64,000 bases of DNA from Ceratotherium simum simum (taxonomy: Eukaryota; Chordata; Mammalia; Perissodactyla; Rhinocerotidae): positions 13,745,213-13,809,212 of the forward strand of contig NW_004454170.1 of the NCBI RefSeq assembly GCF_000283155.1. The letters are read 5' to 3'. The notes below the pieces were generated by a model. That model saw only the letters and a program-made list of their open reading frames with translations, was not told where the DNA came from and made no database searches. A program made the position numbers and the translations under genes. Shown here piece after piece: positions 37,540-48,735 of the stretch. Numbering within the stretch: the first letter of the stretch is position 1; the number at the start of each line of letters is the position of its first letter.

Positions 37540-38530
37540 AACTTTTTACAGATCCTTCTAGCCCAGAGTTCTCCACTGTGATTTCTAAAGACTCCATTCC
37601 ATTGTTGGACTCCCTCACTCCCAGTCTTCACTGAAAATTCAAGGTACTTCCTAATCTCAAGGAACTATGTCTCTCACTCAGGCTAGTCTCTTCTCCAACA
37701 ACTCTCTTTAAAAAAGGCTGCTCAGGGGGCCAGCCACATGGCCTAGTGGTTTAAGTTTGGCACACTCCACTTCAGCAGCCTGGGTTTGGTTCCCAGGTGC
37801 AGACCTACACCACTCATCAGCGGCCATGCTGTGGTGGTGACCCACGTACAAAATAGAGGATTGGTGCAGATGTTAGCTCAGAGTGAACCTTCCTCCAGCA
37901 AAAAAAAAAAGAGGAAGATTGGCAACAGATATTAGCTCAGGGCTAATCTTCCTCAGTAAAAAAAAAAAAGAAGGCTGCTCATTTTCCTGCATCCCATATG
38001 TCTTAGAGATTAGTCCTGAAGCAGCCTTCTCTCTCCTCACTACTGCTTGCCCCACCCTTAAGAAAGCCCTGCTCCTTTGAGACTTGTGTCATCCATCTAC
38101 ATTGCTGTGTTGTTGATGTTCCTCATTAATTGAAGACTTTGGCACTTGGCCCACTGTCTTTCTCTCTATCCCAAGTCTTGTTGTCACTGCAGTGATTTCC
38201 ACATTCACACAGACAACCTATCCAACATGCTGACCTCTCAATACCTTGATCTCTTCACATCTTGTAACCCCCATTACTGCTTCATTTCAGCCACAAACTC
38301 CCAAGGCCACATCATGGAACTTGCCCTCAACTGGGCCTGCTCCAGATATCTCAGTTTCTCTCCAGAATCTCTGAATCCTCCAGCCTTTATACTCAGTTGC
38401 TCCCTCTACAACCCTTTTGCACCACGAGAACATGCACTACATCTATTTTTTCTTCAATATTGAATCCTTAAAACCTAACACATAGTAGGTAGGCCTCAAC
38501 AATGTTTGTTGAATGAATAACTGAATAAAT
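37540..38530 (+). mobile_element. L2 LINE 3' region, split by an ERE
   Basis: Diverged L2-like text ending in the typical 3' end: acatagtaggtaggcctcaa, caatgtttgttgaatgaata, then short degenerate tgaata-like repeats. The left limit is approximate. Confidence 0.68.
37725..37970 (+). repeat. ERE SINE, two-module variant, inside an L2
   Basis: The head gggggccagccacatggcct is followed by two terminal modules and an A-tail. Duplication aaggctgctca at 37714-37724 and 37971-37981. It splits the L2 at about 37.5-38.5 kb. Confidence 0.92.
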
Positions 38531-38579
38531 GAGTAAATAAAGCAGAGAACAAAGATATAAATAAACGAGAGAGCGGTAG

Positions 38580-39600
38580 AATGACAAGTAAAAACGCCAT
38601 GTTGCTACAGACTAAATGAAACACTAGGTGAATAAAGGATGGGTTGACTGGGAAGGCTAGTGTGAAAACACAATGGAAACATTTTAATAACTAACTGAAT
38701 GTGAACAGCAAAGGTAGGGAAGGTTAAAGGGATGACTCAGGCCATTTGAAATGAGATGACTGCAAAAAAAAAAAAGAGGTGTAACATCAAAAGTAAAGGA
38801 GAACACTAAAGATGAACATGTCTAATGGGGAGATTCTAACTTAGAGGTGTGGGCAACATGGTCAGGTTAAGATGACCAAAGGGCAGTTGGAATACAAGAA
38901 GAGAGCTGGAGAGGCAGTCAGGGCTGGAGATTTGGACATCATCTGCACCAAGTAAAAGGGAAATCAATAAGAATCATTCATTCAAAAGATTCACTTAATA
39001 ACTATTAATTGAGCACATACTATATGTCAAACACTGTTTTAGGCATAAACAATGGATATGTAATATAGTATTAGGCAGAGGGAAATGCTATAAAAAAGTG
39101 AAGTAGGATAACGGAAAATAGAACAGAAAATAAGTGATGTTATTTTAAATAATGTTATCAGGAAAAAAAAGACATTTAAGTAGAGACTTAAATGAATTGA
39201 GGAACAGAGTCATGCAAAGAAAGAAAGAAAAGACTGAATTATAATATCAAGAAAAATAGTATGTTTAGAGGCTAGCCAAGGTTGAAAAACACAGACATTC
39301 AGAATAAGAGGAGGAAGAAGTACCAGCAAAGGAGGCAGGTAAGGAATGGAGATCTTTTGAGGGAGAACATCACATCATGGATGCTCAGGGCAACAGGGCT
39401 TCAAAAAAGCAGAAATGGTCAACAGTGTCACATTTTTCAAAGGAGAATGAGGACTGAGGTAATGGTCATTGGAATACATGAAGAGAACAGTTTTAACTGG
39501 GCAGAGAGAGTGAATGATTATAGGATGAACAAAGATGACGGGACAAAGGAAGCAATGACCACTCAAGAAGTTTGGTGAAGAAGAGAAGCCCTGTACTTGA
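38580..39600 (+). repeat. Ancient dispersed repeat, unnamed (two adjoining copies)
   Basis: 38580-38970 matches the later part of the family (ggcagtcagggctggagatt, tggacatcatctgcaccaag). From about 38990 the opening of a second copy starts (attgagcacatactatatgt, aaacactgttttaggcataa) and continues to about 39600. Confidence 0.5.
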
Positions 39601-41777
39601 GGAAGAAGCAGAATTTAGAAGGTGGAGTTTTGTTTTTGATTTTGCTTTTGGATATGGAAGACTTGATCTCTCTCCTCCTGGAATCCAACATCTGGCCTCT
39701 TGAGGTATCAGCTCTATGTATGATGCATCCTCACAGCCCCACCAGCTCACAGCATAGAGCCTTGTTTATAAACCCATTCTGTGAGTATGTGGAATGTGTG
39801 TGAAATGTTCTTTTTTTAGTGAAATGCCCTCACTGTTTTTCTTTATTTGGAAAATAATACATAATCATTATTTTAAAAATCAAGAAAACACAAAACGTAT
39901 TAAAATTATCTGTAATCATACTATCCAGTGATTGCCATCAACATATTTAGATATGATCTTTCCATTTTTTCTAAAACTATGCATATACATTAAATGAATT
40001 AATGTATTTTTTAAAACTGCAATCTTACCAGATATATAATTTTAATAAACATCATTTGAAGTAGTAACAATTTTACTAATTTTTACTAATTTATTATTTA
40101 AATTTATTTTATTATCATATTATTGAGTTAACTTGTTAATTTAATAAATATTATTTGAATGAACAGTGGCCAAATTTTCACAAACAAGTTCACTAATTCC
40201 TGAAGACTTTCTTTCTATTCACAGAAGATTTTAATATTTAAATTTTAAGTGGTTTAACCATACCATGCATCTTTTTTAAGTTCAAAATTTAAAAAGGTGA
40301 TTAACCTAACAATATATTTAAAGTAAATAAATAATTTGTGCCTATATAAGATTATATTTAAGAATTTTGAAAGACTTTCTTTCCTTTCTCTTTATTCATT
40401 CATTCACACCAAAAGCTGTTTAAATTATATGGTATATGACCTTAAGGTACATTTTTCTTCTGGGTCCTTTAGCAAGAAAGAGAAAAACCATTTGTAATTT
40501 TTGTCACAAAGCCAAATCATGACCAAAATATTACAAGGGAGCTCTCAAAAGTAGCTCATATCATCTCTTAAAAGATTTTGCTTTTATAACTCTATTACAG
40601 TTGGTTCATTCTAGGAATGCATAAGGAAACCTGGAAAATATATGAAGCATGAACTCTGTTTCCATTTATTTATCCTAGGCCATGAGGAAACTTCTTAAAT
40701 AAAACTTTCCTTACTTTGACTCTTAACTCTTTCAATCCTCTTTGCTCTTGCAGAATAAGAAGCAAAAATTGGATTGTCCCTGATGAATGTGTTTGTTTAC
40801 GTTGAATCAAGTGCAAATAAGGATAAATCATAATATATATTTGGTATCTACATATCTTCTTGGAACTGCTTACCATTTCATTAAACAAGCTTACTGTTTT
40901 CAAAGTTGTCTGTTGGTTCATATTATACAGAAATATTGAAAATAAGGTCTTGAGTTTTCTTCATTCTTTATATATGAAATTCCTTAAACTGCTTTTTAAA
41001 AAACAATATTCATATATTTTCTCCAAAGGTATTAAGCTACTTTTCATTGATACAATTATTTCTGCCAAAGGTGTTAACCAAGTCTTTTGCTACTTTAACA
41101 TAATATTTCTCTACTGTGTTTAGTACAAAAGTTATAACTTTTTCTTTCAGATGAATAGTAATTATATAATAAGATTCCTAGGTAGGTAATTAAAAAAAGA
41201 AAATTAGAAAATTATGTAAACTCTTCTGTGTCTAGAGCTTAACAACTGCTAATTACCTTGGGCCAATTATTTAATTACCATTATTTAAGTAAAATACTAG
41301 CATGTTTTCCTCTCAATTACCTAAATGTAAGGGCAGTAGGCAACTCTTGCTCTGGAGAAAAAATGTCGTAACCAGACCTTTTCATTTTTCCCCCTTCTGT
41401 GATAGACAAAAGTCTGTCCTTGGGTATCCTGCACACACAGATCTCTTGGTTGGATGGACCGATTGGCCTGGGTGTTCAGGAGCCTTTTGGGAAAAAAGAG
41501 ACTAAGATTCCAAAATTATTCCTTCCAAAATGCAAAATTAGGTCCTTTTCAAAATACTTTGGAGACATGATCTCACTTGATTTTCACCAAAAAAAATTCT
41601 TGCTGTATACGTCTTTATATTTCCTAGATCAAATGATTGAAATATAATTGCTTTCTTAACAATAACTTAGAATCTTCACAAAAAAACAATATTTTTTTGA
41701 CACAACAGGTATATAACCTCTTAAATGTGTTAGTTCTCTTGTTCTTTCTGAATTCCTATAAAATTAGATATACTCTG

Positions 41778-41808
41778 GCGCGCGCGTGTGCGTGTGTGCG
41801 CGTGTGTG
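41778..41808. repeat. Alternating purine-pyrimidine tract, GCGC/GTGT
   Basis: 31 bases of perfect purine-pyrimidine alternation mixing CG and TG steps (gcgcgcgcgtgtgcgtgtgt and on), the pattern most prone to Z-DNA. It sits in otherwise AT-rich intron. Confidence 0.93.
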
Positions 41809-43035
41809 AGTGGACGGAGAGACAGAGGGACAGGTTTATTATTTGAACATAGACATATGCTTTCTCTAAATAAAAACCTTTCAAAGGAACCTTTAAGATT
41901 TAAGTAGATAAAATATGAAAGGAAATATCCAAATTGATGAGGCTCTGCGAAAATGGCTCAATAGAATTTTATTTGTCTCAACATTGTACATTTTCTTCAT
42001 GTTTTCTTGTATTCCTTTGTGGTTCCCAATAGGTTAACTCTTCAAGAGATCACGGTCAGTTACTTCACTGGCTACTAGTCGTTTCAGTTTTAAATATCAA
42101 GTATTTGGGATATTCTTCTCTCAATTCAACTTTAGTTTCCACCACAACTCCAATAAAAATAAAGACCAAGCCCTCTAAACGGGGAGAATAGATCATCTCT
42201 TTCAAGCCAGTGCAGATTCAAATAAATTTTTCAAAGACTTGGAAATCGACGCTATAACTTTTTGATAAGTTAAGACTCTTGCAAACCCAGAGTTAGCTAT
42301 GTAAGGAATTGATTGATTCAGTTAAAGCTTACATCTCATCGTCAAAATTAATATTTTATTTCAGCTTCTAATCAAAATACAGTCAGCTAAGTAAACAGGT
42401 TTATTTCTCTTACTATTTGTTTTGGTCCTGTTGAATGCATGCAACCTGTTGGCTAACATTTTCCCTTAATAACATTTCTTTCTTTTCTTTTAAGAAATAT
42501 TCCTTCAGGCATTTATATAAGCTTCTTTCTCCTTTCTCTCTGCTTTTTTGGTATTTTAGGAAGAAGCTTTAGTGAGTGGTGTCCATTCTGCTTTCTGAAT
42601 TTTATAGACAAGTAGTAATACCAGGGATCAAATTATGATTGTCTTATGAAGGATTATGGGACAACACTTTCATATTGAAACTTACATTTCATAGGCAGTA
42701 CTTTGCTTTGTAGATATGACTCCCACTGCCCTCACAGAATGTACTGCAACAGTTTATAACTAGTGCTTCAAACAGTTCCCAGAGCCAAAACACGACACCA
42801 CAAAATGGAAGATGGACATTCTCATTTTTACAGGGCTTATCTTTTTACACAATGCATTCCTCACTCCCTACTCCCCACTGTTTCCAATGCAGGAGGACTC
42901 TGCTTGACTCTTGGTATTTTTTGCCTCAATGAGATTCTACTGAGAAGAGTCATCTTTTTTTTTCTCCACTTGCAAGGAATACTATGTACTATGTACCCTT
43001 TAAATGTCGCTTTGAAAAATTGTTCACATGCTCAG

Positions 43036-43153
43036 AGGCCTATGAGCAATAAATAATTTTTTAAACAATAAATTAAGTTTGTTTTTTCTACACAAATGGA
43101 AACATAAAGCACACATGGCTTCATTTAACCATATTAGTGACCTATAAAGCACT
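43036..43153 (+). repeat. Inverted repeat, left arm
   Basis: 118 bases from aggcctatgagcaataaata to tgacctataaagcact. Its reverse complement aligns end to end with 44296-44419 with about ten substitutions and one 6-base indel (roughly 90% identity by eye). The match stops sharply at both ends. Confidence 0.92.
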
Positions 43154-44295
43154 TCCAGGTGTCTTGGAGCGCTAAGGTAACTATGTGACTGGAGCATTAG
43201 AGTTTCCAGCACATACTCATGAGGATAACATGTCAATCTTAGCATAATAATAGAGAAGGAATGCATTCCACTGAAGCTAAGGTAAGCATTCCTTTTTTGA
43301 AGCATTTGTAATGTAGAGACGTCTATATTACTTAAAGGTATGCACTCTGAGCTCTCCTCTTCATTTTCAACATTTAATTAGATGAATTCAAAGGGATAAG
43401 TGGGAAACATTTACTAATTGTTTTCACACATTTCCTGTAGCTTTCTAGAATGTTATAATTGTCTTGATACATTTTCAAATTTCAGAGGAAACACCCATTT
43501 CTACTTATTTTCAAGGTCAGCAGTAAGGTTATGTTTTTGAAATAACGTCTAGAGTGAAACGCAGAACAGGGGAAAACAACATGGCAGCTACCTCATTTCA
43601 GGAGACTAATTGTTCAAAACCCTGGTTTTCAGAGTCTCAATCACTAAGTTCATATGCAGAGAAAGCTCTTGGTCCGAATTCTAATCACAAGTGGCCTTCG
43701 GCCAAAATAGCAAGACAGGGCTGTGCCGCATTCATACTCCAGCAAAGTTTACAGTTTTCCTAATATCAGTACTGACCTCAGTGAAAATGAGTATAAAACT
43801 AGCAAGAAAAATATATCCAGTAATCTCTAATCTATGAGGCTTTTTGTTGCCAGGTTGTTGGTATTTTTCATGGACCAGTTGCAAGATTGTCTCTTTATTT
43901 TCCTGAGTTTTAGTTACTTCCTCTGAAATATCTAGTAAGTTCAACTCCCTCCTTCCCACTGGAAATTCCTTCCTGGAAAAAATAAAGATGCTTTCTTTAT
44001 CTTAGTCTCAATTCCTGTTACAGACAGAAGAGAGGGCCATCTGTTCTGTCTTCCTCAAGAAGAACTCCACAGACCTGTCTATTGCTCAGCTCCAGGATGC
44101 TTCTCAGGCTCAAATCATCTCCCGTCTCTTCCCTGCAGCGGCACCCAGGGATTCTGCCCACTTTCCTCTCCTCTCAGTAGCCGCAACTACACATGCTGAC
44201 TCCAGGAGGACTCCCAGGGAAGTGGGGTTTAGTCACCTCAGGGCTTCCCCCAACTACCTATATAGTGCTTATTATGTTATTTTGTTATTATTATT

Positions 44296-44419
44296 AGTGC
44301 TTTATAGGTCACTAATACGGTTAAATGAATTCATGTGTACTTTATGCTTCCATTTATTTAGAAAAAACAAAAAATGACATAATTTATTGTTTAGAAAATT
44401 ATCTATTGCTCATAGACCT
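44296..44419 (-). repeat. Inverted repeat, right arm
   Basis: 124 bases from agtgctttataggtcactaa to gctcatagacct, the inverted partner of 43036-43153 across a 1.1-kb spacer. The family is not recognised; no target duplication or terminal inverted repeat is visible. Confidence 0.92.
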
Positions 44420-44530
44420 GTAAGGATTAAAGGAATGCACTCAGCATTCAGCATAGTGCCTGAAACATAACAACCCTCTATAAGGGTCACCTATATTATT
44501 ATGCTTCTTATTGATGTTATTATACTCCCC
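44420..44530 (+). mobile_element. MIR SINE 3' end, partial
   Basis: Forward-oriented: gtaaggattaaaggaatgca then agcatagtgcctgaaacata. It abuts the right arm of the inverted repeat (44296-44419). Confidence 0.5.
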
Positions 44531-44869
44531 GAATAAGCAGTTAAACCCTTTACCTTTTAGTAGTTTTATTGTGATGTGAAAATAAGAAAAATCACAAATA
44601 CAGGAAAATTGTAAAAGTTCAAGAATCTTACAAAAGTTTTTAGTAGTTCTGAGTCCCTTCTCCCTCAGACATTTACTTGTAAAGGTGGGGCTCACCAAAA
44701 TACCCCTCTCCTTCTGAGCCCTCTATAGGATAAGGGCACCCCCAGGATCTACAGGCAAAGCAAAACTGTGGGTGTCCTCTTTGGCAAAGGAGCCATTGCT
44801 GTCCTAAGAACCTCCGGGCTAGGTGATTTCCATTCTGCTGGCACTCCATTCAGCTGACTGTATGTATTC

Positions 44870-45060
44870 CTTATTTTATTTAATCCTCACAACAGTCTTG
44901 TGGGGTAATTAATATGCTTGTTTTCACATGAAGAAACAGTATCAGAGAAGTTATATAAAGTTACATAAACTTGTTCAACTAGTTAAAGACAGAGAGGTCA
45001 TTCAAACACAGTCTCCCTAGTTCTAAAGCCCCAGAGTTTCCCATTATAGCATCCTGCCTT
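44870..45060 (-). mobile_element. MIR SINE
   Basis: Reverse-oriented: tttaatcctcacaacagtct, tgtggggtaattaatatgct, atgaagaaacagtatcagag, attatagcatcctgcctttg. Confidence 0.72.
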
Positions 45061-45164
45061 TGGCCATCTTGTCACAGATGGGCACTCAACATATATCTTT
45101 TTATTTTAGGGAAAATTCTAAAAAAAGGTTGCTGGACTATTTTGACTAACATGTATCACTAAAT

Positions 45165-45344
45165 AAAAATAACAGCAGTTAATATTTATTGATATGTTCT
45201 AAATACAACAATCTTATGCATTAGGTACTATCATTCTCCCCATTTTACAGATGAGAAAACTGAGACTGAAAATGATGTAACTTGTCTAACATCACATGGC
45301 TGGGATATGGTCCCAGAGCCTGGAGTCTTAACTACTCAATACTG
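45165..45344 (-). mobile_element. MIR SINE
   Basis: Reverse-oriented: ggtactatcattctccccat, tttacagatgagaaaactga, gagcctggagtcttaactac. Confidence 0.78.
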
Positions 45345-45788
45345 CTAGTGCTGGGTATATTCTGTGTGCCCTCCAGATCCATTATCTACTCTTCTCCATC
45401 AGGCTCCGTACCCTGGGACACTGACCTTTATGGACTGTCTCAACAGGGCTCTTTGGTCTCCCAGCTTCTCCACTGGGGGAAATGGAAGGCACCAGGAAAA
45501 GAAAAGGGATGAAGAAAGAGAGGTTGGGTATTTATTCCTCTGGCTCCATCCTCACAGGGCTGCAGTTTGCCCCTCATAGGCCGTAGCTTTTGATGAGCCC
45601 TCAGCCTTGCTCTCACCGGGTGCTAGTCCCAAGCTCTCTCCTCCATTGTTGCTGGACTCTTGGTGCTTCATCATCCCTGATGGCTGCCCTTAGCCCTGCT
45701 CACAACTTGGTAAATTGTTATTCATTACGTTCTATTTTGCCCCTGTTGAGTGAGCCATCTGTTTTCTGCCCAGATGATTACTAATACC
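45345..45788 (+). mobile_element. Possible ancient LTR-like repeat
   Basis: GC-richer block with text I associate with an old mammalian repeat (taccctgggacactgacctt, tgggtatttattcctctggc, gagtgagccatctgttttct) ending gattactaatac. Assignment is from memory of the consensus and uncertain. The open frames across it are not conserved genes that I know. Confidence 0.42.
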
Positions 45789-46115
45789 CTGCCTCTGTAA
45801 TAGATGACATCATTCTTTAATCATTCTTAGAATAAAAGTTCTGGGATGACCTCCCCTCTCCCTTTGCTGTTGTAAGAAAATTGATGGTAAACTCCCAGAG
45901 CATGCTGACTTTAGCAGCCATTAAGACAGTTTTGCCTAGGAGGGAGGAGGGCTTGGATCTGAGATTCTTAATGTCCTGGAATTTTATCATCCTGCCACCT
46001 ATTCAAAGAAAAGTAGAAGGCATTTCAGTGCCTTTTCAGACCCTTATAAAGTAGAGGGCAATAAATTTAAATCAGATGCCTAAGTCTATTGTTAAGAGAT
46101 AGAAAGGACAGGGGA

Positions 46116-46209
46116 CGGGGGCTTTGGGGAGAAAAAAAAAAAAAAGGAGGAGGATTGGCAATAGATGTTAGCTCAGGGCTGATCTTCCTCACAAAAAAAA
46201 AAAAAAGAA
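46116..46209 (+). repeat. ERE SINE, 5'-truncated at insertion
   Basis: Only the last ~95 bases are present, from gggggctttggggagaaaaa through one attggcaatagatgttagct module to an A-tail. A perfect 15-bp duplication, agaaaggacagggga, lies at 46101-46115 and 46210-46224, so the head was missing when it inserted rather than being lost later. Confidence 0.92.
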
Positions 46210-46289
46210 AGAAAGGACAGGGGAGAATGGGATTTGCAGTTCTGTCACTTGAAAAAAAATTAAAATTAAAAAGCAAAAACATAACATTT

Positions 46290-46485
46290 TCTTAAAAGCT
46301 TATTATGTGCTGGATACTACTGAAATTTACCTATTTGCTTAACCTTATGTGGTTGGTACTATTATTTACCCTATCTTATCAATGAGGAAACTGAAGCACA
46401 GAGGAGCTAAATAACTTATCCAGGAATGAATCTAGTAAGTGGTGGAGCTGATATTCCAACCCAGAGAGTCTAGCATTAGATGCCC
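46290..46485 (-). mobile_element. MIR SINE
   Basis: Reverse-oriented: gcttattatgtgctggatac, aatgaggaaactgaagcaca, gaggagctaaataacttatc, agtaagtggtggagctgata. Confidence 0.78.
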
Positions 46486-46669
46486 TTTTTCCACTCTCAT
46501 CAGCCAAAGCAGCAGTCAGGATCCTGAGGAACAGAGGGTGTGCTCTGGTCTTCAACAGACCTGTGGTCCTCACTGAGTGAAGTCTCTGGCTGGTTGAGGA
46601 GTTGGGGTTGTCTCCATCAGACATTATCACCTTGTACTCTAATTACATCTCCTCTCCTCCTAGACAACT

Positions 46670-46772
46670 TGTAGACAGGGCCAGCACATTGTTGGCCTTT
46701 GCTTTCCCAGTGTTTAGTGCGGTAACTAGCATCAAGTGCCCCAAACATTTCTTGAACAAATGAATGGTGACA
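46670..46772 (+). mobile_element. L2 LINE 3' end, short
   Basis: Contains gtagacagggccagcacatt and ends aacatttcttgaacaaatga, like an L2 terminus. Confidence 0.55.
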
Positions 46773-46844
46773 GAATCCCTGCTGTGTCATTTTATTGTTA
46801 AAACTGCATCCTCTGATGAAAACAAAGTGGAAATCACAGGCAAG

Positions 46845-47115
46845 GACTTAATAGTGGTTAAGGGTGCAGCCTCAGGAGACAGACTGCATATGTCCCCCAT
46901 GGTCAAATACTTAGCAGCAGTCTGACCTTGAGCAAGATGCTTTGCCTCCCTACGCTTCAGTTCCCTCATCTGTGAAATGAGGGTGATGATTGTGGTGTCT
47001 TCCTTGTGGGCTGTGGTAAGAATTAAATGAAATAAAATGAACTCAATGAAATAAAATTAGATTTCTTGTTGAACGGCCATAATAAGCACTCAATCATTCT
47101 AAGTTGATATTGGTA
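46845..47115 (+). mobile_element. MIR SINE, nearly full length
   Basis: Forward-oriented: agtggttaagggtgcagcct, tctgaccttgagcaagatgc, tcagttccctcatctgtgaa, gtaagaattaaatgaaataa. Confidence 0.8.
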
Positions 47116-48557
47116 TTATTTTCTTAGTCATAGGGAAATCACTGAGAAAAGGAAAGAGTTGTGGGCATCTTTCATGTCTAATAGAGAATGAGGGTGGAGA
47201 AGAGTATGCCCATGTCAAACAGAGCAGCACTGGGACCGCTCCAGAAGAAAGCACTGAGTGCTCACAAGGAATGCTGGAATTAAAGCATCCTACACCAAAG
47301 ACCTGCAAGTTACAGGATAAGATAGTAATTAAGATATATTGTGGGACTTCTAAATATCATCATTACCTCCTTCAAAAAATATAAATTATTTGACAGCTAT
47401 TCCTTTTTTTAATAAAACTTCCTTCTGATATAACATAGCCAGCTCTCCAGCATTACTTACAAGTGGAGAATGAGACCAATCTACAGGGCTGGGATGTCCA
47501 GGTAGAAGGCTTTGGGGGTGGGGGGGGATTTCGAAGACATGAGTTGGGGAAGGTGGGGACAAAGGATGGAGAAACTCAGAACAAGAGAATTATCCAATTA
47601 ATGGATCTTTTGTGTTAGCTTCTTTGACACAAGAATATAGCATCTGTGGGTGACTTTGAGATTTCAAACTTGGACTGTTCTTATACCAAAGGAAGCATTA
47701 ATTAGATCCATTGACAATCACCCTGTTTACAAAGAAATGGAGGAGTAAGACTGTCTACCTCCTTTTCCATCTTCAAAGGTGAATCGTTTACTAAGTATAT
47801 CCTTGAGATGTGTCTTAACTTGTATTTCAAGATGAAATACTATTCAATGATTTATAGGTCACTGATGCCCAGCCAAATAATTTCTTCACTTTGGTTTCCC
47901 TTTTATGTCAAATAAAGATGAAAGATACTCAGATCTTCTACTTAATCATTATTTAAAAAAAAAAAAAACAAGAAGAAAGAAAAAACTTCCAGTTAGCTGG
48001 AGAGAAAGTTGATACAAAATATACTCCACTGGGTTAGGAATTGATGAACTAGGTTAAGAAGGTAAAGCAGAATACTCTACAGTTTCCTTTAGAAACAGTA
48101 GATGAAAAATTGTTCTTGAGTAAAATGAAAAGACAGTATGTATGTGGACTCCCTGCAGCTCTCATGTCTATTAAATGTGCAGATATCACATAGCATCTAT
48201 TTTCCCTAAAGTTTATAATGTTTATGTAATAGGAGAATTTGGAACAATGAGAAAAGAGAAATGGCTAAATCATATACCAAAAATTTGGCAAATCCAATTT
48301 TAACACTGTCGCTCTGCTTTTTGTTAACAAAATCTTCCACCTTGGTGGCTTTAAGGAACATACTGGCTTATATAGTTCCAGCAACTCCTTCACAATATCT
48401 TTTCTCACACACACAGGAAAAAAGAAAACCACCTCTCCAGCCTCTTCCCGGACTCTCTCACTCAAATTCATTTCCCAGCAACAACTAGCCATCTGGTTTC
48501 TAACAAACATAATGGCACCATTTCCCACTTCGAAAGCAATTTAACATCATCACAAGG

Positions 48558-48735
48558 ACTATGATAATACTGCTTACATTTATTGGGCACTTACCTTGTA
48601 CCAGGCCTAGTATGGAACATTTTACATGCATTATCTCATTTAATCTTAAAACAACTTTCTGAAATGGATAATTCTATTATCCTCATTTTACAAACAAGGA
48701 AACTGGGGCTTACAGAGACCATGTCACAAAGATAT
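48558..48735 (-). mobile_element. MIR SINE
   Basis: Reverse-oriented: tattgggcacttaccttgta, ccaggcctagtatggaacat, ttttacaaacaaggaaactg. Confidence 0.78.
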
